The notes beneath the pieces are model-generated. The model ran no database searches. It saw nothing but the letters and a program-made list of their open reading frames with translations, and was not told the DNA's origin. The translations under genes and the position numbers were made by a program. A stretch of DNA of 64,000 nucleotides from Bimuria novae-zelandiae CBS 107.79 (taxonomy: Eukaryota > Ascomycota > Dothideomycetes > Pleosporales > Didymosphaeriaceae), in contig ML976732.1 in the NCBI GenBank assembly GCA_010015655.1, positions 153,562-217,561 of the forward strand. The letters are read 5' to 3'. Within the stretch, counting starts at the first letter, position 1, and every line of letters begins with the position of its first letter. Positions 22,924 to 37,147 of this stretch are shown here, piece by piece.

Positions 22924-23829
22924 CTAAGCAAGACCTTTGAGCTGAGGGTGTGGAGAAGGCGAGCGACCCCTCAGCGCAGGAGAGCTAGGTTTGAGCAAGG
23001 GGCTCGCTGCCGCGCTCAACGCATCAAGACTGAGCTGGCTGATAGCATCCAGGTTTCCTTGGACAGTCTCTTCGCTCAGGTCCAGCATGAGGCGAAGCTC
23101 GTTCGCTTTGAGAGCATCGCCCAGTCCTACAATCAACTGCTCCTTGTTTGCGCTGCCTGGAACGTCGTAGTAGAACCAGTGATAGCTTATATCCTCGAGC
23201 TTGTGCGGCTCGGCGGGAGTCGAGATGCGGGCAACGCAGCGACGCACGTCCATGCCAAAGACGCCAGATATGGACGGCTCGCTGCCCAGTCTGCCGAGTG
23301 TAGAGTTCCTCCGCGAAAGAGCGCGGGGAACCCGTGCGTCTTTCTCGATGGGTGCCTCGTTCAGGTTCCTGGACACACCGGCGTCCCTGAGCTTTGCGCG
23401 CTTGAAGACGGCCTTGTGCAGCTCCGTTGTGCCCACCACAAGGTAGAAGTCCTTCTGCTGCTTGGCCAAGTTGTATATCCACTGCTGTGCGTCGGAGTCG
23501 TTGCAAACGGCGTGGAAGGCTTCGAGGGGCTGTTGGCTGGTGCGTTGGATCATCTGCTCGGCGGCCACCGTGAGCAGGTTCGGCTGTCGGTAGATACGGC
23601 CAAGCTCGTACTTGGAGCCGTAGCTGGACATGAAGCGGCCCTCATTGTCGACGGAGAAGACGTCCTTGTATCGGAGTTGGATGTGGTAGTCGTTGAGCTC
23701 GTCTATCGTTTCGTGTGCCTGCTGGGAGTAGAAGCCGTCGCGTTCGGGGTACAGAGGATGTGTGACAAGTTGGCCGACGACTACGTCGCTGGAGGGTAAT
23801 GGTTTCGGAAGTAGCCCGTGCAGGACCAT
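22924..23829 (-). CDS. Candidate fungal gasdermin-like protein, copy A
   Basis: One uninterrupted frame, 301 residues. It opens with LLPKPLPSSDVVVGQLVTHP at about residues 6-25 and has, near 114-145, a segment DAQQWIYNLAKQQKDFYLVVGTTELHKA. A short N-terminal PLP-x(4)-VG-x-LV box followed by a central WI/WL and YLVVG-type strand is how I remember fungal gasdermin homologues (RCD-1, HET-Q1), which permeabilise membranes during allorecognition cell death. This rests on recollection of the pattern, not on an alignment. The C-terminal third is Ser/Pro-rich and probably disordered (SSPALRGRSPSPHPQ), where family members may carry a cleavable inhibitory tail. No protease gene of the kind that activates HET-Q1 is adjacent. 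A divergent relative lies at 52393-53055. Confidence 0.5.
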   Translation of the reverse strand: MVLHGLLPKPLPSSDVVVGQLVTHPLYPERDGFYSQQAHETIDELNDYHIQLRYKDVFSVDNEGRFMSSYGSKYELGRIYRQPNLLTVAAEQMIQRTSQQPLEAFHAVCNDSDAQQWIYNLAKQQKDFYLVVGTTELHKAVFKRAKLRDAGVSRNLNEAPIEKDARVPRALSRRNSTLGRLGSEPSISGVFGMDVRRCVARISTPAEPHKLEDISYHWFYYDVPGSANKEQLIVGLGDALKANELRLMLDLSEETVQGNLDAISQLSLDALSAAASPLLKPSSPALRGRSPSPHPQLKGLA

Positions 23830-27679
<3,850 letters not shown>

Positions 27680-29591
27680 ATGCTATTTCGCGGTGTCCTT
27701 GCTGCGGCTTTGGCAGCAACCTCTCTCCATGGAACGTTAGCAAAGCCTGTTCGCCGACAAGATGGCCTGGCCGACCGGATCGAGGCCGAGAACGAGATTG
27801 CTCTGCAGGGTGTCTTGAACAACATCGGCCCCGACGGAAGCCAGGCACCGGGCGCATCTCCAGGTGTTATCATTGCGTCGCCATCGACAGAGAACCCCAA
27901 CTGTAAGCTAATGCCCTCCTCTCAAGATCACCGGGAAAGACTAACGGCGCGCAGACTACTACACGTGGACGCGAGACGCGGCTTTGACCCTGAAGATGGT
28001 CGTCGACGAATTCTTGCACGGCAACGAAGATCTTCAGTCATACATCCGCGAGTACGTCGAAGCGCAAGCTATCTTGCAGACCGTGTCAAATCCTTCAGGT
28101 GCTCTTACCTCGGGGCGTGGCCTGGGCGAGCCAAAGTTCTATGCCAACCTCACTCGCTTCAATGGTGACTGGGGGCGCCCGCAGCGTGATGGTCCGGCTC
28201 TTCGGGCAACTGCTCTCATCACCTACTCTCGATACCTGCTCAACACTGGCGAGCTTGCGGACGAGGACGAGGCCAAGTGCATCTGGCCAGCCATCCAAAA
28301 TGACTTGAACTACGTTGCCCAATATTGGAGCCAGACTGGTTTTGATCTCTGGGAAGAGGTGGATGGGTCTTCATTCTTCACTACGGCGGTCCAACATCGT
28401 GCACTGGTCGAGGGTGCTGCGCTCGGAAAGGCGCTGAGCGAAGACGTGTCTGCGTTTGAGTCGCAGGCCCCAAATGTACTGTGCTTCCTTCAGACGTTCT
28501 GGAACGGAAAATACGCAGTGGCGAACATCAAAGTCAAACAGCAGGGCTTTAGCCGAAGTGGTATTGATGCCAACACGGTCCTCACTTCGATTGCTACTTT
28601 CGACCCAGAGGCCTCATGCGACGACACTTTGTTCCAGCCTTGCTCGTCCCGCGCACTGTCAAACTTGAAAGAGTACGTTGATGCTTTCCGGTCGATCTAT
28701 ACCATCAACCAGGACGTCCAAACCGGTACAGGTGTAGCCACGGGCCGTTACGCTGAAGATGTGTACTACGACGGAAACCCGTGGTATCTGACTACCTTTG
28801 CCGTTGCCGAGCAACTCTACGATGCAATCCAGCAATGGAGCACTATCAACAACATCAACATCGACGACGGCTCCCTCGCCTTCTGGCAGTCCGTTTACCC
28901 TTCCGCGCAACCTGGTACCTACACCGGCGGCAGCAACACCCACTTCACCGAGCTCATCGATGCCGTCCTCGCCTACGCTGACGGCTTCGTCGAGACGGCG
29001 TTGCGATACGTCCCTGAAACCGGGACCCTAGCTGAACAGTACGGCCGCGAAGACGGCTTCCCCTTATCCGCCCGCGACCTCACCTGGTCCTACGCCTCCT
29101 TCGTCACAATGCGCGGCGCCCGGCTAGCCGCCACCTCGGACTACGCCCAAGTCCCCTCCTGGGGCGCGCCATCCTCCCCACATGTTCCATCCACCTGCAC
29201 GCCTAGCTCCGTCAAGGGCATCTACGCCCCGGCCGTCTCCGCCGGCGCGCCCGAGGACGCCCCAACGTGCACCTACCTCGTCACCTTCAACCTTAACGCA
29301 ACCACCTTCTACGGCGAGAACATGTACCTCTCCGGCAGCTCCGCCGAGCTCGCCAACTGGCGGGTCGACGAGGCGCTGGCGGGGAGTGCGGATGGCTACA
29401 CGAATGAGCGTCCGCTGTGGACGTGGACGGTGGAGTTGCCGGAGGGCGCGAGCATCGAGTACAAGTTCTTGCGGAAGCGGCCGAATGGGGAGGTCTTGCA
29501 TGAGTTTGCGAATCGGGAGTTGGAGGTGCCGGAGTGTGGGGATGAAGTGCCCGGGACGACGACGGTTGAGGCGGCGTGGAATATCACTTGA
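27680..29591 (+). CDS. Secreted glucoamylase, GH15 with C-terminal CBM20
   Basis: Exon 1 27680-27902 and exon 2 27955-29591, 52-bp intron (GTAAGC donor, CGCAG acceptor), 619 residues. Signal peptide MLFRGVLAAALAATSLHGTLA, then a KPVRR dibasic site where Kex2-type processing could trim a propeptide. GH15 marks: NYYTWTRDAAL at 74-84, GLGEPKF, the general acid Glu208 in DLWEEVDGSSFF, and the general base Glu435 in LAEQYGREDGF next to LSARDLTWSYA. The starch-binding CBM20 spans about 513-619 (VTFNLNATTFYGENMYLSGS ... LWTWTVELPEG), joined by an unusually short linker instead of the long Ser/Thr linker seen in Aspergillus. Hydrolyses starch to glucose outside the cell (EC 3.2.1.3). Confidence 0.97.
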
Positions 29592-30136
29592 GGTTCATGG
29601 CCAACTCAGGCCGGAGGTCCATTTGTGGCAGGAGTACTTTGGTGGTGCTCTTGGCTTTGAGCCAGCGCCTTGGAGACCTAGATAGGTAACTCTATAAACG
29701 AAGACACACATATGAATAAGTCATTTAGTGTCCATCAGTCAAGCTGTCCTGGCCACAATTCCGCGACTTCATGGTCTCATGTACAGATAGAAGGAGCGAG
29801 TCCCCAGAACCTGCCTGCCTTGCACCTCGAAAGCTCTTTCCTCGCTCACTCCTTCCTTTTGGGTATAAACTAGATATTGCACTGATCAATAATGCGCCTC
29901 TGATCAAGCAAGTCACCGTCGCGAGCCCAGACGGAACGCTACTAAGCCGGACCGCGGCTACCATCCTTGATCCTTGGCGCGGAACTACGCAACACGTCTC
30001 CGAGCCACCGGCACCCGCGTTCTACATCTCCCTCCATGTCACAGTAACACACCACACTGACCCCAACGAGCAGGCTCGCAAAAGGATGCTCCGGTAAAGC
30101 GGAGCCATCCACTATGAAGCTCATACCGCAACTGCC
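29592..30136. other. Intergenic, no gene seen
   Basis: 545 bp between two plus-strand genes. A 108-codon plus frame (29771-30097) is open, but it lies where the 5' leader of the next gene must be and shows no domain. Confidence 0.35.
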
Positions 30137-32887
30137 ATGGATCACTGGGGCGACCCCTGGGCCGACGATGCCGATGCGAACACAAACGCGGCGAATCTCA
30201 CTGCGCCGCCGAAGGTAGCACAATCGGGAAGAGAGTCGAGGTCGCCGGGATTGAAGCCGGCGCCGATTGTGCTAAATGGGTTTTTGGACGATGCGGGGTG
30301 GGGGAGTAATGCGTGGGCGCGGACGCCGTCGCCGGGGAGGGAGGAAGATGGGATGGATTGGGCCGCGGGGGGGAGTGGGGTAAGACATACTAGGGGTTGG
30401 GGGACGCATGGTGCACAGGAGGAGGAGGAGATAAAACAAGGGAGGAATGATGAGGATGGGTTCAGCGCGTGGACTTCGGCGCCGCCACAGGCTGATGAGG
30501 AGGGACACAATTCGGCCGACGCAGACGTCAATGGCCTGGCACTCGCGCCAGGCTGGGATGTCCCGAGTACCCCAGCTGAGGAGGAACAGCGCGAAATTCA
30601 CGCCGTCGATACAGGAAATGAGTGGAGCCGGATCGAGGAAGAGGTGGAGGAGTCGAAGGGCGTGGAGAACGGCGTCTCGGAGGCATCGGACTCTGCGACG
30701 ACGATTCAAGCCGACGATGCGCCTGCGCGGTCGGAGGAAGAACTTGCGGCGTCGATACACCGTGAAGACGATACTTCTACGAGGTCTTCCGAGTCCCCAT
30801 CGGAAGGGAGTCACAATGAGGCTGCTACTGAATCACCCAGGACGTCGGTTGAGGAAGAACGGACGGCTGGGAAGTCTGTGGAGGCAGCACACGATGGTGC
30901 AGAAAAGGCAAGTGTCATTGGACAGCCTGAGGAACACTCCGAGGGCGACAAGCAGGAGATGGAAGACGAGTTCGGCGACTTTGAAGACGAGATTGTACAA
31001 GAGGAGGTTGCAACTCAGCTGGATCTCGAGCCGCCGCAACGTCAGCAGGATGCAACTTCCAAGGGCACCGAGAATGATGCGGCGAGCAATCTGCAAGACG
31101 CAGCACCGGCGGCATCCGCGAACCTGCCTTCTGGCTCGATTGGCAGTTTCGTGCTCGATTCCAAGTTGATGGCCGAGCTGTTTCCTCCAACAAAAGACAT
31201 CCCGGAGCTAGAGGATCCGCCAGACGATCCAATATCCTCCACCTCAACCCGCAAAGCTTGGTATCGCCTCACTCGCAAGCAAACTATGCGTGAGTACAAC
31301 TACGGGGCCGTGGACGATAACTACATCCGCGTAACATGGAATACGTCGCATATCAGACAAGAGGCAAGTAATACCGTAGCGAGGTGGGTTAACGAGGACC
31401 GGATCGCAGGAAGGGGACCAGGTGCTCGAGCCTCGTTCTTCTGGGATAGTACTGCTCCACCAGACATGAAAGCACATGAAGCCCTCCACGCACGTCAAAA
31501 GTCGTCAGTATCGGCCTCGAAGACGGTGCGGCCAGTGAGCCAGATTGTCCCGCCCTTGTCGACCAACACTCCTGCTGCTTTCAACTGGAGCTCTCCATCC
31601 ACTGTTGCGGCACCAGATGGTCTCGGTGTACGGGCGACATCGTCGCCTATAACGGCCAAGCACAGTGCCGTCACAAAGTTGCAGAGACAGAGTGGCAGGG
31701 CGGCTTCGTTGGATCTGAGTCCTCGCCCGAAAGAGCCAGCGCCGCATAAGAGAACGTCTACCGCTACACACTTTCCAAATGTGATGCCACCGCCTGCTAG
31801 TTCCCTGCAGGCTGCGTTTATACAGGCATCACCGAGCGCGGACCTTGATCCCTGGGCTTCGGCCACTACGCCCTCGCCAATAGCACCCATACCAGCGCCG
31901 AACAGCGAGCAATCCGATCCTTGGGCCGCTCTTGGAGTATTGGATACTGGTCATCCTCCCAAGCAAGACAACACACCGTTGGACGATGAAGACGACGACT
32001 GGGGTGAGATGGTGGAGTCACCCGCAGTATCCGCAATACAAACACCCGTCTCAACTGTACATCCACCAATCGGCGGTATTCCAGAACCGATCGCACGGAG
32101 CAACACAGCCTCGACGACTTCAAAGACATCAGTATCTGGCAGATCCTCACCGTTCCAGCCTCCGCCTCCGACAATTGGGCCAGTCCATCCATCTCCCATT
32201 GTGCGCCTGAAGAGTACAATATCACCCACCTCAGCAGTATTCAAGCCGAACGCATTGGTTCCCACCGACTCAGAGCAACGGATCGGCCCGCATCTCTTGA
32301 AGCCGACGAACAGGTCTCGAGAAGCAACGCCGGAAAGGACGAAGACGTTGCCGGTGCAGATGCCTACTATGGATGAGGTTCTGGGAGCAGCGCCTACCCC
32401 TGAAGCGCCCAAGGAGGAGCAAGAAGAGGACGGCAGCTCATCTGTTCCAACCACCCCCATCACAGCACTACCTCCTCAATCAGCTGAACCTCGAAACGAA
32501 AGCCTCTCTACCTCACAAACGCCGCCACCTGGTCCAGCACCTTCTTCGTCTCCACTCCCATTTCCATCCTTGGACGAACCCAACTGGGCGGATACCGCAG
32601 ACTTCTCCATCTTCGAGTCTGCCCTCCCTCCTTCAAACGCTGTGCCACCACCCGCAGCGCACCCCGACCCCGCGGATCCCGGGGCTCTGTTCGACTCCCC
32701 CGTCCCATCGGACCAAGAGCCTCCAGCGCCATTCGCCCGTCCAGCGCCGCGCCCGCTCACACCGGCGGCGACTCAGCTGCTCACTGGTGCAACGAGCTCG
32801 GCACAGAGGAGAAAAGCAGAGGAGGACGACATGGTTGCGCAGATTGTGGGCGGGCTGCCGGATCTGAGTTATATGTTGAGGTGGTGA
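30137..32887 (+). CDS. Large acidic, mostly disordered protein with EFGDF motif
   Basis: Single exon, 916 residues. The N-terminus MDHWGDPWADDADAN is followed by about 270 acidic, Ser/Glu-rich residues that end in EMEDEFGDFEDE (about 275-286). A compact, better-conserved-looking block at about 355-440 contains TRKAWYRLTRKQTMREYNYG, DDNYIRVTWN, RWVNEDRIAGRG and PGARASFFWDS. The remainder is Pro/Ser-rich and ends LLTGATSSAQRRKAEEDDMVAQIVGGLPDLSYML. The EFGDF-type acidic-phenylalanine motif is the sort that binds clathrin-adaptor ear domains, as in animal aftiphilin; this suggests, without proving, a trafficking role. I recall the central block from uncharacterised fungal proteins only. Start chosen as the first ATG in a leader of mixed frames. 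Confidence 0.65.
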   Translation: MDHWGDPWADDADANTNAANLTAPPKVAQSGRESRSPGLKPAPIVLNGFLDDAGWGSNAWARTPSPGREEDGMDWAAGGSGVRHTRGWGTHGAQEEEEIKQGRNDEDGFSAWTSAPPQADEEGHNSADADVNGLALAPGWDVPSTPAEEEQREIHAVDTGNEWSRIEEEVEESKGVENGVSEASDSATTIQADDAPARSEEELAASIHREDDTSTRSSESPSEGSHNEAATESPRTSVEEERTAGKSVEAAHDGAEKASVIGQPEEHSEGDKQEMEDEFGDFEDEIVQEEVATQLDLEPPQRQQDATSKGTENDAASNLQDAAPAASANLPSGSIGSFVLDSKLMAELFPPTKDIPELEDPPDDPISSTSTRKAWYRLTRKQTMREYNYGAVDDNYIRVTWNTSHIRQEASNTVARWVNEDRIAGRGPGARASFFWDSTAPPDMKAHEALHARQKSSVSASKTVRPVSQIVPPLSTNTPAAFNWSSPSTVAAPDGLGVRATSSPITAKHSAVTKLQRQSGRAASLDLSPRPKEPAPHKRTSTATHFPNVMPPPASSLQAAFIQASPSADLDPWASATTPSPIAPIPAPNSEQSDPWAALGVLDTGHPPKQDNTPLDDEDDDWGEMVESPAVSAIQTPVSTVHPPIGGIPEPIARSNTASTTSKTSVSGRSSPFQPPPPTIGPVHPSPIVRLKSTISPTSAVFKPNALVPTDSEQRIGPHLLKPTNRSREATPERTKTLPVQMPTMDEVLGAAPTPEAPKEEQEEDGSSSVPTTPITALPPQSAEPRNESLSTSQTPPPGPAPSSSPLPFPSLDEPNWADTADFSIFESALPPSNAVPPPAAHPDPADPGALFDSPVPSDQEPPAPFARPAPRPLTPAATQLLTGATSSAQRRKAEEDDMVAQIVGGLPDLSYMLRW

Positions 32888-34107
32888 GGATCCTGGGGTT
32901 TTGCATGGATTGGCGTTTTGGTTTTGGTTGGGAAATGGGTTTACGCATTGGGGCTTCGTTGGTGGTATATATGCTTGGGTGTGTGGGATGGTATTGGTAA
33001 ATATGGATATAGTACAAAATTAGGGGGTCAGGCATATTGTGGTGGGCTTGTAAAATTCTGATTAGCGAGTTGACTTAAGGCATGATTCTTTCTGGCGGAA
33101 TATACGTGTTTTCTTGTGGGTTGAGAGTGTGGAGGCGTGCAGTGAGGGTTGGTGGATAGTTTGGGCGTGGTTGGCTGGGACGAGGTGGGTAGGCAGTGCT
33201 GTGCGGATTATATGCTGAGACGATTGGGTGGAACTGGGCTTTCACGAAATGAAAATAGGGAGATTGAGCAGGGTAGTGTGTGGGAGGGATGGATAGAGCG
33301 ATGAAGTTGCTGTGTGGTGATGGAGAAAAGCCATGCCTCGAATGGAAGTGTTGAGGTGGACGGTGCTTGCGATGGTGTGTCCCGTGGTGCCGACCTCAAC
33401 ACAAAAGTTTTAAGGAACAATCGATAACCGAATTAAATTTCACGTAAATTTCGTCCTTACGCTCGCGGGTGCGCTTTTGGACCCGCATCCTGGTGTTTTA
33501 TAGGATGAGAGCGCAATGACGTCATCGGTGAGCGTTCATCTTTACTACAAACACCACTTAAGCGGTGAGAAGGATGTACAAGGTTGTGAAATATCCCGCG
33601 AGTGTTTGTTACTGGAAAGAGTGCAGGATTATGATCGCGCTGTAGGACTGATAACTGGTTATGCGGCGGATGCGACGAGGGTGCATTTTTTGGCGAGAAG
33701 TGCGGGTAGTATTGGACACCGAGTCTATCTGCGGGTTTATGTTCAAGTGGTAAACCGTTGCTTTTCTAGTATTTAACACAATCACTGCGGGATGGCTTCT
33801 TTCTCCTTCATTTACTGGCTAGGGATAGGAAATACGTTCATTGCGTCTGTGGATGCAATCTTTGAGCTACAAGAGGACCATTCGATATCCTTTTCCTTTC
33901 GGATAGAAATATCATGCGCCAGTCAGATGAGAGAGATGAATGATCGAAGCGGCCATGTTTCGGAGTATTCACCCTATAGCCGAACGCCGAAAGGATTTAA
34001 ACGAGCCGATCGACTGTAGACAGCCACGGAGCTTATCTGGAAGGATAAGCAGTATAAATATACAGCGCCGCGCCAGTGAGGAATTATCACCATAAACAAG
34101 GCTTAAC
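32888..34107. other. Intergenic, no gene seen
   Basis: 1.2 kb between two plus-strand genes. GT-rich on the plus strand near 32930-33380. A TATAAATA sequence at about 34052-34059 lies 49-56 bp upstream of the FAD oxidoreductase start and could be its TATA box. Confidence 0.4.
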
Positions 34108-35457
34108 ATGAAGCAAATTCTTCCCGTTTCGAATCCTGTCACGTCGTACTGGCTCAGTCAGCCGCACAAATACAGCAATCTACGATCAACGCAAGACTTG
34201 CCGAAAGAATGTGATATCGCGATCCTCGGATCAGGCATGGCCGGCGTGACCACGGCTTACCACATATTCAAGCAAGCAGAAACGGCGCCTCACATTGTGC
34301 TTCTCGAGGCTCGCCAACTCTGCTCTGGTGCGACAGCTCGCAATGGAGGACACTCCAAGATCAAACTGTCGACGCTTGCAAGCCAGGTTCCAAAGCTGGG
34401 TTCGGACGGAGTAGATGAATTGCAAGCGTTCGTACAGGGTGTCATTGCCAACCTGAAGCAAGTTGTTGAGGACGAAGAATTAGACTGTGAGCTTGAAATA
34501 CGCCGCAGTTTCGACGTGCAACTGGATAATACCGAGTTGGCTTCATTAAAAGAGATTTTCGACAAAAGCAGGAAAGCCGGACACATGTGGACGAAGGATG
34601 TTGGATTCGCTCTGCCACAGTTTCTCGAGCAAGTGACTTCTATAAGGGGGGCGCAGTCGGCGGAGAGCGTCCCTTGTGCTTCATTGTGGCCCTATAAGTT
34701 TGTCACACAATTGCTCGAACGACTCGTTGCACGTTACCCAGAGTAGCTCAATGTACAGACAATGACTCCAGTTACATTGATTTCAGTACTGCCAGATGGA
34801 AGGAACGCAATTACCACACCGCGAGGGGTTCTGAAGGCAAAGAATTTAGTGTTTGCCACAAACGCCTATACGGCTGGTCTTCTCCCTCAGTTCAAGGATG
34901 TCATCGTTCCAGTCCGTGGCATGGCGACGCACATCGTTCCGAAGGTCCCAGTGCACCCTCATCTCTCGCACACGTACAATATAACCTTTCGTTCCGGACA
35001 ATCAGCCGACTACCTGAACCCGCGTCCGGATGGCAGCATCGTGGTCGGTGGAGGAGGCCCAGCATTTAAATCAGATCGGCCGTCATGGTTCAACAACTTT
35101 GACGACTCAACGCGATTCAGCAGCGAGGTAGAGCAGTATTGGGAGAAATACATGCAACGAAATTTTCTTGGCTGGGAGGACAGTCAAGCTGAGCCAGAGC
35201 TGGTCTGGACCGGTATCATGGGTGCTACGCCTGATTCCTGGCCGCATGTAGGGCGCGTTCCCGGCCGGGAGAACGAATGGGTTCTCGCTGGCTTTAATGG
35301 AGGCGGTATGTCCTTCATTCCGACAGTTGCGAAAGCAATAGCGAAGATGGTGATAGAGGGGAGCGATTTCGACGATGTGAAGGCCGACTTTGGTATGCCG
35401 GACATCTTTGCCACGAGCACAGAGAGATTACGAGAGGCATTCGCTGAAACACAATGA
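34108..35457 (+). pseudogene. FAD-dependent oxidoreductase (DAO family) with one in-frame amber codon
   Basis: The whole 450-codon frame is continuous except for TAG at 34744-34746 (codon 213). Upstream: CDIAILGSGMAGVTTAYHIF with the FAD dinucleotide motif GSGMAG at 42-47, then LLEARQLCSGATARNGGHSK. Downstream in the same frame: KNLVFATNAYTAGLLPQF, GSIVVGGGG, TGIMGATPDSWPHVGRVPG and GFNGGGMSFIP, all normal for DAO/DadA-like flavoproteins that oxidise amines or amino acids. Both halves are needed for FAD and substrate binding, so the stop should inactivate the protein. CAG to TAG is a CpA to TpA change, the kind RIP makes, but no other damage is visible. A sequencing error or stop-codon readthrough are alternatives. 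No intron fits. Confidence 0.8.
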
Positions 35458-35793
35458 AGCGCCGGGTTATTCATGCACTGTTGAGATGATGTTCGGGAGC
35501 TTTCCCACCGAGACGCGTGCCGCGTGTGCCCCTCCATGACGCTAATGACGCCAGCGGGGTCGAAATCTATCGTGATCTTTCACAATTTTAGGAACCTGGT
35601 CGACAATGTACTTCATCTGTAGTCCAGTGCACATTCAGACGATTAGCTAATGCCATCCCGTATGCAGCCCCTAATTTCCCGGGAGAAAGGGTGGCTGCCT
35701 ACTTAACATGTCTGCTGGCCCCGCGTCTGGATCGAAGCTCATTCTTCATCCCCTCACGCGAATTATCCCTTTACCTTGAACTACTTCGCCAAA
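35458..35793. other. Intergenic, promoter side of the aldo-keto reductase gene
   Basis: 336 bp; nothing coding. Pyrimidine-rich just before the start codon at 35794. Confidence 0.4.
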
Positions 35794-37147
35794 ATGTCTT
35801 CCGGAAAGACCGTCACGCTTAACACTGGCCACAAGATCCCGTATGTCGCCCTACTGTGCTTCTCCACGCTCCTGGGAGTGCATACACTGACGAGTCTTTC
35901 ACCACAGGCAACTGGGATACGGTACTTGGCAAGCCGCTCCTGGCGAGGTCGGCAATGGCGTCTACGAGGCCTTGAAGATTGGCTACCGCCATCTGGTGGG
36001 TTTATTCGCATACAGAACGAGTCTACGGCTGACGACGAATCTTCCATAGGATCTTGCGAAGATGTATGTTCATGAACAGCCGCAATCGCTCTCAATCCCA
36101 CCCACACCCATCAATCCACCACGACAACAAACATCGAGACCCTGTACAAAGCGGACTGGAATGCCCCGCGGTGGGGTGGTGGGGTAGCTCTAGGAGCTAT
36201 GACCTCTTTCATCCGGAAGAACTACGCTGACTTGATCTTCCACCAACCAGCTACGAGAACCAAAAGGAAGTCGCTCAAGGCATCAAGCGTGCCTTCAAGG
36301 AGTTTGGCATCAAGCGCGAGGATGTCTTCATCACCTCGAAGCTCTGGAACACCCAACATGACCCTAAGACGGTCGAGGCCGCTCTCGACGACACTCTTGC
36401 TGAGCTTGAGCTCGACTACCTTGTATGTGACAGAAGTGGAGTATCGGGCTTCGTAACTAACAACATCTTCTACAGGACCTCTACCTCATTCACTGGCCCG
36501 TGAACTTCGGCCCGGGCAAGGACCCTCACTCCGACCTCTTCCCTCTCACCTCCGACCCCAACGAGGTCAATATCGACAACTCCATTCCCAACAGCGAGAC
36601 ATGGAAGGCCGTACATGCGCTCCCCAAGAGCAAGGCTCGCTCTACGGGTGTCTCAAACTTCACTGCCAAGACTCTCAAGGAGCTCGTCGACAAGACTGGT
36701 ATCGTCCCTGCGGTCAACCAGATCGAACGCCACCCCATCCTCCCCAGCGATGAGCTGGTCGCCTACTGCAAGGAGAAGAACATCCACATCACCGCTTACT
36801 CCGCCTTTGGCAACAACTTCTTCAACATCCCACTGCTCATCACACGGCCCGAGATCAAGGCCATCGCTGAGAAGAAGGGTGCTACTCCCGCTCAGGTCAT
36901 CCTCGCATGGAGCCAGGTTGGTGGGCACTCCGTGATCCCGAAGTCGGTGACGGCTTCGCGTATTGCAGAGAACTTCAAGGAGATTGAACTCGATGAGGAG
37001 GACCTGAAGACGATCAAGGAGTTCTCGGACAAGCACGAGGGCCGGAGAAGGTACAACGTGCCCTACACGGCGAACACGCCCCGCTGGAGCATCAACATCT
37101 TCGACGAGCCCGAGGAGCAAGAAGCTCCTAACAAGGCCGTCATTTGA
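35794..37147 (+). CDS. Aldo-keto reductase (aldehyde/glycerol dehydrogenase type)
   Basis: Five exons: 35794-35840, 35908-35995, 36050-36063, 36251-36422 and 36476-37147, giving 330 residues. All phases fit and every donor is GTATGT or GTGGGT. The catalytic tetrad is present: Asp46 and Tyr51 in GYRHLDLAKIYEN, Lys80 in FITSKLWN, His113 in DLYLIHWP. Further AKR marks are [26 protein letters not shown] and [14 protein letters not shown] for NADP binding. Cytosolic NADPH-dependent reduction of aldehydes, for example glyceraldehyde or glycerol metabolism, is the usual role. The third exon is only 14 bp and codes for DLAK plus part of Ile50, directly beside the catalytic Asp and Tyr; the 187-bp intron after it is the gene's longest. 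Confidence 0.93.

Noticed and set aside
22813..23799. Long plus-strand open frame of 328 codons
   Set aside because: It is the mirror of the minus-strand gene at 22924-23829, which has domain-like motifs; the plus frame has none and is rich in chance Leu/Val/Arg.
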